Source of the DNA: Methanobacteriota archaeon
Lineage (GTDB): Archaea; Halobacteriota; Syntropharchaeia; DAOWMC01
DNA length: 10,464 nucleotides
NCBI GenBank assembly: GCA_030643285.1
Contig: DAOWMC010000015.1
Coordinates: forward strand, 1 to 10,464
Direction of reading: 5' to 3'
Of this stretch, positions 1 to 6,215 are shown piece by piece (the stretch's first letter is position 1; every line of letters begins with the position of its first letter). The position numbers and the translations under genes are program-made. The notes beneath the pieces are model-generated. The model ran no database searches. It had not been told where the DNA came from and saw only the letters and a list, made by a program, of their open reading frames with translations.

Positions 1-1
1 G

Positions 2-238
2 ATTCAAGATGCGATAGATGATTCTGGTACATTGGACCCTGAAACAACTTCAGATCCTTTAGTGGCAAAGGAAACTCCTATTACGATAAAAGATGATGGA
101 GAAAACGAAGATATAAACAATTCAACATCTGATGGCATAAATTCCACCGGTATTGTAAAATTTGTCACCAGTATCATACTCATAGTGGGATTGCTTTTAT
201 TTGCGCGATATGTTCAGGCGCGGGCAAAGAGTAAGTAG
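2..238 (+). CDS. C-terminal end of a probable membrane-anchored surface protein (5' end outside window)
   Basis: The reading frame is open from the left edge to a TAG at 236-238, so this is the last 78 residues of a longer gene. A TTG at 32 could serve as a start, but nothing argues for it, because the frame continues upstream without a stop. The visible part is an acidic, Asp/Glu/Ser/Thr-rich linker with several N-X-S/T sequons near NNSTS and INSTG. One hydrophobic segment of about 19 residues (roughly VKFVTSIILIVGLLLFARY) follows, and then a short basic tail ending RAKSK. This is the usual layout of an archaeal extracellular protein held by a C-terminal membrane helix, with the basic tail in the cytoplasm. 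The upstream domain that would define its function is not in the window. The anchor is well supported; the identity is unknown. Confidence 0.7.
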   Translation: MQDAIDDSGTLDPETTSDPLVAKETPITIKDDGENEDINNSTSDGINSTGIVKFVTSIILIVGLLLFARYVQARAKSK

Positions 239-263
239 AAGAGAGTTCCGGTTGTTGTTCCGT

Positions 264-278
264 ATTTTTTTTATTTTT
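264..278 (+). terminator. T-rich terminator after the surface-protein gene
   Basis: A run of T residues broken by a single A lies 26-40 bp after the TAG at 238 and just before the promoter of the next gene. Archaeal RNA polymerase commonly terminates at such U-rich tracts without a strong hairpin, and none is seen here. Confidence 0.45.
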
Positions 279-284
279 GGCGAG

Positions 285-298
285 TTTATTTTATTATA
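285..298 (+). promoter_or_regulatory. TATA-like element for the radical SAM gene
   Basis: The AT stretch TTTATTTTATTATA is centred about 31 bp before the ATG at 323. That would place transcription initiation near 315-320 and give a very short leader. No Shine-Dalgarno sequence is visible before the ATG, which agrees with leaderless or near-leaderless translation. Confidence 0.4.
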
Positions 299-322
299 CA
301 TCCTTACCATAACACATTAACG

Positions 323-1522
323 ATGGCCCATATTCTTCTAAGAGACCCTGGAAAGTGTACAAGATGTGGTTTTTGCAGAAGTTATGTCTCCTGTCGCAAA
401 GGCTGTGTCGGATGTGGAGCATGTTCTATCTCATGCCCAAACAATGCAATTGAGATCATTGAAATTAAAAAACCCGGAGCGAAAGATTTGTCTGTTGTAA
501 TTGATGACAAGCCCTTTTTTCTTCCCAAAACTACAGTAAGGGGGGCCCTGGAAAGTTTGGATTATGAATTTTTAAAGTATCCGGATTATTCGAATAAAAA
601 AGAGATATTTACACCCTGTGAGACTGGGGGTTGCTTGAGCTGTGCTGTTATGATTGATGGGGAATTGATGCCAAGCTGCACAACGCCCCTGAAAGAGGGG
701 ATGGTCATTAACACAGAGGTGAATTCAATTCCAAAAAGACTTGTACAGGGCTTTAGCGGCCATGGGGTTGGCGGAGTTGGGACGCCCTGGCAGATCAAAG
801 AGATCTTTGGATTTGTTGAGGTGGTATGCTTTACCTCCGGGTGTAATTTCAGGTGCCCCCAATGTCAGAACTGGATTACAACATACCGTAGATTGGGTGA
901 GCCAAGGACCCCAAGATACACAGCAGAGAAGATGACACGGGCACGAGAAAGATATTCTGTTGATAGGATGTCAATCTCAGGGGGCGAGTGTACTTTGAAT
1001 AGAAGATGGCTCATTTCATATGTAAAAGAACTTAAAGAGCTGAACATGGACGAGTATGCTCGCATCCATGTTGATACAAACGGCTCCATCCTCACAGATG
1101 ATTATATAGACGATCTGGTGGAAGCAGGAACAACTGATATCGGAATTGACTTAAAAAGCCATAATATCCGGACATTTATGGAAATTACGGGGCTTAATGA
1201 TAGAGAGATTGCAGAAAGATATCAAAAGACTGCCTGGGAGGCTGTTAGATATATAATAGATAACTACAATATCTTTTTGGGGATTGGGATCCCTTATAAC
1301 AGTGATTTTGTCTCTTTGGAGGAGATGGCAAAAATGGGGGAGGAAATCTTTAAATTGAGTGCTGATGTTCAGGTTTGTGTCCTGGATTACAGGCCTGCAT
1401 TTAGAAAAAAGAATGCACCTAGGCCAAATTATGCAGATATGGGCAAAGTTTATAGTGTTCTTCGGGGAGTGGGGCTAAAGACGGTTATTTGCCAGACAGC
1501 ATATGGATACATTGGGCCATAG
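323..1522 (+). CDS. Radical SAM protein with N-terminal 4Fe-4S and 2Fe-2S ferredoxin-type modules
   Basis: This 399-residue protein joins three cysteine modules. Residues 12-38 hold eight cysteines: C12, C15, C18, C24, then C28, C31, C34 and C38-Pro, the second set being a textbook CxxCxxCxxxCP 4Fe-4S ligand set. Residues about 57-132 look like a beta-grasp 2Fe-2S ferredoxin, with C99-x4-C104-x2-C107-x11-C119, the spacing known from succinate dehydrogenase and xanthine dehydrogenase iron-sulfur subunits. Residues about 165-399 form a radical SAM domain with C174-x3-C178-x2-C181 (CNFRCPQC) and the SAM-binding SGGE at 219-222. Its closest general resemblance is to the PFL-activase-like group (COG1180). 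By inference the ferredoxin modules pass electrons to the radical SAM cluster. The substrate is unknown, and no obvious peptide or glycyl-radical partner lies next to it. The ATG at 323 is kept because the first cysteine module follows directly. Confidence 0.85.
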   Translation: MAHILLRDPGKCTRCGFCRSYVSCRKGCVGCGACSISCPNNAIEIIEIKKPGAKDLSVVIDDKPFFLPKTTVRGALESLDYEFLKYPDYSNKKEIFTPCETGGCLSCAVMIDGELMPSCTTPLKEGMVINTEVNSIPKRLVQGFSGHGVGGVGTPWQIKEIFGFVEVVCFTSGCNFRCPQCQNWITTYRRLGEPRTPRYTAEKMTRARERYSVDRMSISGGECTLNRRWLISYVKELKELNMDEYARIHVDTNGSILTDDYIDDLVEAGTTDIGIDLKSHNIRTFMEITGLNDREIAERYQKTAWEAVRYIIDNYNIFLGIGIPYNSDFVSLEEMAKMGEEIFKLSADVQVCVLDYRPAFRKKNAPRPNYADMGKVYSVLRGVGLKTVICQTAYGYIGP

Positions 1523-1634
1523 TATAGAACATCCGGTTTTTTTCTTCCGATTTTGAATATCCCTTAAGGGCCATAAACGTGGAGATTATAATCAGGCAGA
1601 TTGCGCTTTCAATACTCAAAAATCCATAAGCCAC
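1485..1634 (-). pseudogene. Possible truncated small membrane protein gene
   Basis: A 49-residue reading frame starts with GTG at 1634, 12 bp after the stop of the scramblase-like gene on the same strand, and ends at TAA 1487-1485. Residues about 4-24 are a hydrophobic helix (LSIESAICLIIISTFMALKGY), and a basic and polar stretch KGYSKSEEKNRMF follows. This helix-then-KxYxKS pattern recalls the first half of small two-helix archaeal membrane proteins of the DUF7521 kind, in which a second helix would come next. Here the frame instead runs about 38 bp antisense into the end of the radical SAM gene and stops without a second helix. It could be a decayed 5' fragment, a real short protein, or chance. 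I favour a fragment, with low confidence. Confidence 0.3.
1535..1546 (+). terminator. T-rich terminator after the radical SAM gene
   Basis: A tract of seven consecutive T followed by CTTCC begins about 13 bp after the TAG at 1520-1522, in the gap between converging genes. It fits a U-tract terminator for the plus-strand gene. No clear stem precedes it. Confidence 0.4.
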
Positions 1635-1646
1635 CCGGCACGAGCT

Positions 1647-2234
1647 TTATCCTTGCCTACCTTCAATAGCCGCCAAAAGGATTCCTGCTGCAATAAGAAG
1701 TCTCGGGTCAACTGAATTTTTGTCTGATATTGTCATCGTATACCTGAGTACAAACGGATTAAAGTGCTGCTTTATTCTGACAACTTCGATATCGTTTGTC
1801 AAAACCACATAGGTTTGTGGGACTAGGTTTATAAACCTGCTCAAAAGAGCCGATATCATGCTTGTTTCCGTCAGTTTTCCTATTTCCTGGCCTTCTTTTG
1901 ATAAAAAAGTCCATTCGTCCCTGATAAGGGATTTCAGTCCTTTTCGCTGTAAAGCCCCTACAGCCTCACCGGTGGTAACATCCTGCACATTGTATGTTGC
2001 TCCAATATCAAGAACTTGTGGTGTGTTTATTGTTAAAAGCTCTTGGGTCTGGCCTTCGTCAGCGTATATTCTGAAATTTTCCTTGAGTTTAAATGCTTTC
2101 TGTTTTGAATAAAAAACAACATTCCCATTTTCATCATATACATGAAAAGCTCCCCCAAATAGTTTAAGCACCTTTCTGCGAAACAGGTACTCCCTGTGTT
2201 GAAATGCCGGATCAAGATTCTTTATCTCAGCCAT
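1647..2234 (-). CDS. LURP-one-related / scramblase-fold family protein
   Basis: A 195-residue protein with the features of the LURP-one-related (tubby-like/phospholipid-scramblase fold) family. The N-terminus has FxxREYLFRRKVLKLFGGAFHVYDENGN, matching the family's opening beta strands. It is followed by repeated short strands (AFKLKENFRIYADE, LLTINTPQ, YNVQDVTTGEAVGALQRKG) and a C-terminal hydrophobic helix preceded by DPRLLIAAG (about residues 176-190), which usually sits inside the beta barrel. The length is normal for the family. The biological role of prokaryotic members is not established; lipid or membrane association is only inferred from the fold. The ATG at 2234 is preceded by AGGGG about nine bases upstream, a good archaeal ribosome-binding site. 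The promoter lies between the arms of an inverted repeat at 2245-2328. Confidence 0.8.
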   Translation of the reverse strand: MAEIKNLDPAFQHREYLFRRKVLKLFGGAFHVYDENGNVVFYSKQKAFKLKENFRIYADEGQTQELLTINTPQVLDIGATYNVQDVTTGEAVGALQRKGLKSLIRDEWTFLSKEGQEIGKLTETSMISALLSRFINLVPQTYVVLTNDIEVVRIKQHFNPFVLRYTMTISDKNSVDPRLLIAAGILLAAIEGRQG

Positions 2235-2244
2235 TTTATCATCC

Positions 2245-2328
2245 CCTGTATTTTATACTGATTGAATAATGGCTATGAGCCTTCACCTATATAAAAGTCA
2301 CTGCGTCATGCCCAGTATATAATACAGG
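2245..2328. repeat. Imperfect 16-bp inverted repeat enclosing the scramblase-like gene's promoter
   Basis: The left arm, CCTGTATTTTATACTG (2245-2260), and right arm, CAGTATATAATACAGG (2313-2328), are complementary at 15 of 16 positions and separated by 52 bp. The right arm begins two bases after the stop codon of the small Cys/His protein gene (stop at 2333-2331). The left arm covers the leader and ribosome-binding region of the scramblase-like gene. It may be paired operator sites, an RNA stem-loop ending the mdh-orf106 transcript, or a small mobile-repeat remnant. Confidence 0.6.
2288..2299 (-). promoter_or_regulatory. TATA-like element for the scramblase-like gene
   Basis: Read on the minus strand, the sequence is CTTTTATATAGG, a good archaeal TATA match about 60 bp before the ATG at 2234. 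Initiation near 2266 would give a leader of about 30 nt containing the AGGGG ribosome-binding site. The element lies in the spacer of the inverted repeat. Confidence 0.45.
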
Positions 2329-2330
2329 CA

Positions 2331-2651
2331 CTAAAGAATTTGTTTTCCTTCACGTAACATCTTACGAAGTCTAATCCAGGTGGGCAGGGGATTTAAACAT
2401 CCCCATTCCAACAAACTATGATCGATCTCATCTTCATCAAATCTTCTTTTGAATTCATCGGATCGAATATCGTAAAACTCGCCTTTGTAGAAAACACCGG
2501 CCAGGTGCGGGCAGATGTAATTATTGGTGCCCCATTCGATAACACAACAGTGACCCTCACCAATTCTTGAATGGCATATACTTTTGTCGCCTTTTAGTTT
2601 ACGAATATGTTCTAGTTCCGGAATTTTTTTCACCTCGCTACAAGAGTGCAT
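2331..2651 (-). CDS. Small Cys/His-rich protein of unknown function, coupled to malate dehydrogenase
   Basis: A 106-residue soluble protein that I do not recognise. The ATG at 2651 is chosen; a TTG one codon earlier at 2654 is possible. It starts three bases after the TAG of malate dehydrogenase (2657-2655) with no clear ribosome-binding site, so translation is probably coupled to mdh. Possible metal ligands are C4, C26-H27, H34-C35-C36, C47-Pro-H49 and C84. The C26-H27...H34-C35-C36...C47-x-H49 spacing suggests a zinc or iron-sulfur site. Aromatic and acidic residues follow (VFYKGEFYDIRSDEFKRRFDEDE), and the end is basic. There is no signal peptide or membrane segment. The mdh linkage hints at a redox, metal or assembly role, but no function can be assigned. 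Confidence 0.65.
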   Translation of the reverse strand: MHSCSEVKKIPELEHIRKLKGDKSICHSRIGEGHCCVIEWGTNNYICPHLAGVFYKGEFYDIRSDEFKRRFDEDEIDHSLLEWGCLNPLPTWIRLRKMLREGKQIL

Positions 2652-2654
2652 CAA

Positions 2655-3590
2655 CTATAACAGATTCTCGGAGTAAAGATCTTTGACACCGTTTTGAACT
2701 TCATCGGCTGATTTTTTAAGCAGCCCTTTTTCATCATCCGTAAGATCAAGCTCAATGACTTTCTCAACACCATTTCGTCCAAGTATCGCGGGCACCCCTA
2801 CAAATATATCTTTGAGGCCATATTCTCCGTTTAGGTGTGCACACACCGGTAAAATCCTTTTCTTGTTTTTGGTAATGGCATCGATCATCTGTGCCACTGC
2901 TGCACTTGGTGCATAATAAGCACTGCCGGTCTTTAGCAATGATACAATCTCACCGCCACCCTTTCTCGTTCTTTCGATAATGGCATCGATTTTTTCTTTT
3001 GGAAGAAAGTGAGATAATGGTATACCCGATATTGTCGTAAAACGTGGTAGAGGAACCATTGTGTCACCATGACCACCCATTAAAATAGCGTTAATATCCT
3101 CAACAGAGACACCAAGTTCCATGGCTATGAATGCTCTATACCTTGCAGTGTCAAGGATACCGGCCATACCAAATACCTTGTTGGTCTCAAATCCACTGAG
3201 CTTCCATGCAGCATAGGTCATAATGTCAAGCGGATTTGCAACGACAAGTATCATTGAATCAGGGGCATATTTTACGATATTGGCAGTTACGTCCTTGTTT
3301 ATATTTATATTTGTTTTAAGCAGATCCATCCTTGTCATGCCGGGTTTTCTTGGAATCCCTGCAGTGTTGACAATTATATCTGCTCCTTCCATCTCCGAAT
3401 AATCATTGCTACCGGTAATCTTTACATCACTTTTCAAAACCGGTGCAGATTCTGCCATGTCCAATCCTTTTCCCTGGGGCATCCCTTCTACGATGTCGAG
3501 TAGAACCACTTCGTCCACCGTTTCACATTCTATCAATCGGTACGCCGTTGAAGCGCCAACCATTCCAGATCCAATAATAGCTACCTTCAT
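2655..3590 (-). CDS. mdh: Malate dehydrogenase (LDH-like family, NAD-dependent type)
   Basis: A 311-residue cytoplasmic enzyme interconverting malate and oxaloacetate. The Rossmann glycine motif is GSGMVG (7-12), with Asp32 at the end of the second strand, which favours NAD over NADP. The substrate-binding loop contains Arg81 and Arg87 (IPRKPGMTR); Arg81 in this loop distinguishes malate from lactate dehydrogenases. Asn119 (ANPLD) contacts cofactor and substrate, and Asp147, Arg150 (LDTARYR) and His174 (GGHGDTMVP) complete the active site. The length matches the LDH-like MDH type found in archaea and many bacteria. An in-frame TGA nine bases before the ATG at 3590 fixes the start. It is first in a two-gene unit with the Cys/His-rich gene. 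Lactate dehydrogenase is less likely because of Arg81. Confidence 0.95.
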   Translation of the reverse strand: MKVAIIGSGMVGASTAYRLIECETVDEVVLLDIVEGMPQGKGLDMAESAPVLKSDVKITGSNDYSEMEGADIIVNTAGIPRKPGMTRMDLLKTNININKDVTANIVKYAPDSMILVVANPLDIMTYAAWKLSGFETNKVFGMAGILDTARYRAFIAMELGVSVEDINAILMGGHGDTMVPLPRFTTISGIPLSHFLPKEKIDAIIERTRKGGGEIVSLLKTGSAYYAPSAAVAQMIDAITKNKKRILPVCAHLNGEYGLKDIFVGVPAILGRNGVEKVIELDLTDDEKGLLKKSADEVQNGVKDLYSENLL

Positions 3591-3622
3591 TTCAGGTCAC
3601 ATATAACCGTTTCACATTATTA

Positions 3623-3640
3623 CATATATAATTTTATAAA
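3623..3640 (-). promoter_or_regulatory. TATA-like element for mdh
   Basis: On the minus strand the sequence is TTTATAAAATTATATATG, a strong archaeal TATA-type stretch centred about 40 bp before the mdh ATG. It predicts initiation near 3605-3610 and a leader of roughly 15-20 nt. It shares the 168-bp divergent region with the nuclease promoter. Confidence 0.5.
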
Positions 3641-3720
3641 GGGTCATGCGCATTTTTGCAGAATTTCTCATTTATTTTTAGTTCTGATCCAACCCCAACA
3701 TCAGAGAAAATTATGGAAAA

Positions 3721-3733
3721 TTTTATAATTTAT
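3721..3733 (+). promoter_or_regulatory. TATA-like element for the nuclease gene
   Basis: TTTTATAATTTAT lies about 32 bp (centre) before the ATG at 3759 and predicts a start site within about 10 bp of the ATG, so a leaderless or nearly leaderless message. No Shine-Dalgarno sequence precedes the ATG. Confidence 0.5.
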
Positions 3734-3758
3734 TTGGACGATTCTGGTATTTATAACC

Positions 3759-4619
3759 ATGAAAGGAAAATGGAAAGACTGGTATGCGTGGTCACGGTCC
3801 CGGCAATCGCTCCTCAATACATGTCCACGTAAATTCTATTACAGGTATGTAAGGTTCTATAACGTGGATCATGGCGATACTTTGAATGACATTAAAAGAA
3901 AGTTGGATCGCATGTATGAATCCAAATTTTTATTGGGGAGTATCGTTCACGGAGCAATTAAACGGCAATTCGATCAGTTATCCCGTGGAAGGCCTGCCCC
4001 AGGATACGATGCCGCAATAAATTACGTGTCGAGGGTAATAGATAATATAAGGGATAACCCGGATGATTATATAATAGAAGCGTTGAACGGTAAAGAAATT
4101 AAGGAAAAAGAAATTTCAAAGATTGGTACAGAGGCCAAAAGGCTGATTGATATTTTCTTTAACGAAATCTTTGATTCTTATAAAAATCTTGAGATTATTA
4201 CGTATGACCAGGACTATCAGAAGATAAATATCGAAGGGGATATATTCTGGCTCGTTCCGGATTTAATAACGAGATCCAATGATGGGCGGGTGTATATAAC
4301 AGATTGGAAAACAGATAGCTCATTTTCAGATGCCATAGATGACTGGCAAATGAAGCTATACATATTATGGGCTCTTGAAGAAGGTCTTTCTGATATGGAT
4401 CATCTGAGGGCAGAGGTTGTATTTTTAGATACCGGTGAAAGTAAAGCGTATAACACGACACAACAGGAGATAGACTCGTTTAAAAGAGAGCTGATTACAA
4501 AATCAAAAGAGCTGTTTGAATATATTAATTCCAAATCAGGGGAAGCTGACTTTGAAAAGTGTGAAAATGAGGTGATCTGTTTGAGTTGTGGATTCAAATC
4601 GTATTGTGAGGCGAGATAA
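3759..4619 (+). CDS. PD-(D/E)XK nuclease with an iron-sulfur cluster (Cas4/RecB-like)
   Basis: A 286-residue protein with the ordered motifs of the Cas4/AddB-like PD-(D/E)XK branch. The N-terminal SRSRQSLLNTCPRKFYYRY carries the first cluster ligand, C22. His64 in GSIVHGAIK is the conserved motif I histidine. Asp168 (WLVPDLI), then Asp182 and Lys184 (ITDWKTD), form the metal-binding and catalytic core. Gln197-x3-Tyr201 (DWQMKLY) is the RecB-type motif IV. C274-x2-C277-x5-C283 at the C-terminus completes the four cysteines expected for a 4Fe-4S cluster; C268 is an extra cysteine. The family cuts or resects DNA ends in repair or in CRISPR spacer acquisition. There is no CRISPR array or other cas gene here, so a stand-alone repair role is more likely. 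The gene converges on the pterin-binding protein gene with a 20-bp gap. Confidence 0.88.
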   Translation: MKGKWKDWYAWSRSRQSLLNTCPRKFYYRYVRFYNVDHGDTLNDIKRKLDRMYESKFLLGSIVHGAIKRQFDQLSRGRPAPGYDAAINYVSRVIDNIRDNPDDYIIEALNGKEIKEKEISKIGTEAKRLIDIFFNEIFDSYKNLEIITYDQDYQKINIEGDIFWLVPDLITRSNDGRVYITDWKTDSSFSDAIDDWQMKLYILWALEEGLSDMDHLRAEVVFLDTGESKAYNTTQQEIDSFKRELITKSKELFEYINSKSGEADFEKCENEVICLSCGFKSYCEAR

Positions 4620-4639
4620 GATTTTTGAGATTTTATGGC

Positions 4640-6106
4640 CTAAAAATCATCGTCCTGGACATAGCTTCTTTTATATTTTATGGCAAGTTCTGCCTGCATT
4701 AGCTCTTCCCCAAGGTACCCTGCATGCCCCACCTGCGAAATCAAACCAAGATCAACTATCGTGTCAAAGACCTCTTTTGCACCTTTACCCAAGATTGTAA
4801 AATCCTTATGTCTTGCACGAATCGTCCCATCGTTTGTATCAATTATATCAATTATGAAACATCCGAGGGGGTCACGCTTCCATCCCTTTTTCTCCATCGC
4901 CTGAACGATCTTTCCACTGTAGTTTGCCTCCGGCTCCACTTTTAACCTCCGTCTCTTTTCTTTTATAACAAGTAAATCTATACCTACGTCCTTTGGCGCA
5001 CTTTTTCTCTTTTTGGCAAGTTGCATCATCCTGGAAGCTGTTTTAAGCTCTTTTATACTACCCAAAGTTTTATCGCTGTGTTCTGGTGTAAAGAGTATAC
5101 TTGCATCAAGTTCCATTGCCAGACCCGATAAAACCGCGTTAACACCAATTGAATCAGAATCGATTAATTCTGTAATGTTTCCCGTACCAAAAAATAGGGG
5201 GGTGGTTTTATCACACGACCTGAACGTATAGTAGTCGACAAGCGATTTCATGGATCCGTGCCCTATCGGTGATAAAACAGGGTCTGCTATAATTTTTTCA
5301 ATTCCCAAATTTTTTGCAAACTCTATATTTTCAAGGAGTGTTTTTTTGGCATCCGGTACTATCACAACGGCGACATCAGAACCAGATATCTCTTTTCCGA
5401 CTGTTTTCAGACTACCCGAGTTCAGACTGAGCACCATTTCCACTCCGAGTTCAACCCCTGTTAACATCAATTCGGGGTTATGAGTATCTATGCTTAAGGG
5501 AACTTTTGATACTTCAAGGGCCGTTTTAACTGTTTTTTTGCCATCTTTGACTGTAGAATCCAATCCGATTCCCAGGTCAATTATATCAGACCCGGATTCG
5601 GTAAAATACTCAATCTTTTTGATTAATGCTTCTTTCTTCATCGATTCGGCATTTACAATCTCACCCAGTACCTTCATCGATGATGTTCCACCAATTTTAA
5701 CGTTTTTAAGTAAAAAAGAAGCTTTAGCTTTTTTTTCCAACTCTTCAAACTCCCTTATCGCATTTTGAAGTTTTTTAGATTTTAAAATTTCGCATGCTGG
5801 GATTGTACGAGAAAATTCTACCTCCCCTGCAAATTGTAATACAAAGGTTAGGTCATATGCATGTTTTGGACCCAGTCTTATTTCTGTTTTAATTTCTTCT
5901 TCCAGATTACTGAAATCTGCCGAGATTAAACCGGAAATCAATATAAGGTCATAAGACTTATCGACTCCCTTCAGTTTGTGCCGGAGCATTACAGGGGTGA
6001 TAAATGCCGCAACATCCACATCCATAACCAGAACATCTGCCCTATCAGAAACAGAGCGCCTAACGATGGGTTCAAAAAGCCTCCCTGTTACGATGAGAAT
6101 TTTCAT
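4640..6106 (-). CDS. Dihydropteroate synthase-like protein (DUF6513 - pterin-binding - DUF4346)
   Basis: A 488-residue protein of the archaeal dihydropteroate synthase-related type (TIGR00284, like M. jannaschii MJ0107). The N-terminal region, starting MKILIVTGRLFE, matches DUF6513 (about 1-130). The middle (about 145-370) is a TIM-barrel pterin-binding domain with GSDIIDLGIG, SIDTHNPE, IADPVLSPIGHG and LFFGTGNITEL. The last 100 residues show the DUF4346 signatures DPLGCFII and HAGYLGEELMQAELA. The family is linked to tetrahydromethanopterin or other one-carbon cofactor metabolism, but its precise reaction is not settled here; it is not a standard FolP. The ATG at 6106 is preferred over a TTG three codons upstream (6115) because it is a normal start followed directly by the beta strand KILIVTG. 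The gene is divergent from the HTH regulator gene. Confidence 0.88.
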   Translation of the reverse strand: MKILIVTGRLFEPIVRRSVSDRADVLVMDVDVAAFITPVMLRHKLKGVDKSYDLILISGLISADFSNLEEEIKTEIRLGPKHAYDLTFVLQFAGEVEFSRTIPACEILKSKKLQNAIREFEELEKKAKASFLLKNVKIGGTSSMKVLGEIVNAESMKKEALIKKIEYFTESGSDIIDLGIGLDSTVKDGKKTVKTALEVSKVPLSIDTHNPELMLTGVELGVEMVLSLNSGSLKTVGKEISGSDVAVVIVPDAKKTLLENIEFAKNLGIEKIIADPVLSPIGHGSMKSLVDYYTFRSCDKTTPLFFGTGNITELIDSDSIGVNAVLSGLAMELDASILFTPEHSDKTLGSIKELKTASRMMQLAKKRKSAPKDVGIDLLVIKEKRRRLKVEPEANYSGKIVQAMEKKGWKRDPLGCFIIDIIDTNDGTIRARHKDFTILGKGAKEVFDTIVDLGLISQVGHAGYLGEELMQAELAIKYKRSYVQDDDF

Positions 6107-6135
6107 AATAGCCAATAGTAGTAGGGTGTTTGAGA

Positions 6136-6149
6136 TATTTATATATAGT
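6136..6149 (-). promoter_or_regulatory. TATA-like element for the DHPS-like gene
   Basis: On the minus strand the sequence is ACTATATATAAATA, centred about 36 bp before the ATG at 6106. It predicts a leader of about 10 nt. It lies back to back with a weaker element for the divergent regulator gene. Confidence 0.5.
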
Positions 6150-6164
6150 GTTATGCAGGATTAG

Positions 6165-6173
6165 GTTATATGG
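6165..6173 (+). promoter_or_regulatory. Weak TATA-like element for the HTH regulator gene
   Basis: GTTATATGG lies about 47 bp before the ATG at 6216 and is only a partial match. A short AAGGT, nine bases before the ATG, may be the ribosome-binding site, so this gene may have a leader of about 20 nt. Confidence 0.3.
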
Positions 6174-6215
6174 ATAACGATTGTTAAGTTAACATTGAGA
6201 TAAGGTTGTGTTAAA

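Noticed and set aside
4198..4461. Open frame of 87 codons on the minus strand
   Set aside because: It is antisense to the catalytic core of the nuclease gene, which carries all family motifs.
3759..4619. CRISPR-Cas module suggested by the Cas4-like nuclease
   Set aside because: No repeats with regular spacing and no other cas gene are present in the window.
5490..5768. Open frame of 92 codons on the plus strand, with similar ones at 4680-4945, 5013-5231 and 5250-5483
   Set aside because: All are antisense to the DHPS-like gene and show low-complexity Ser/Pro-rich translations typical of shadow frames.
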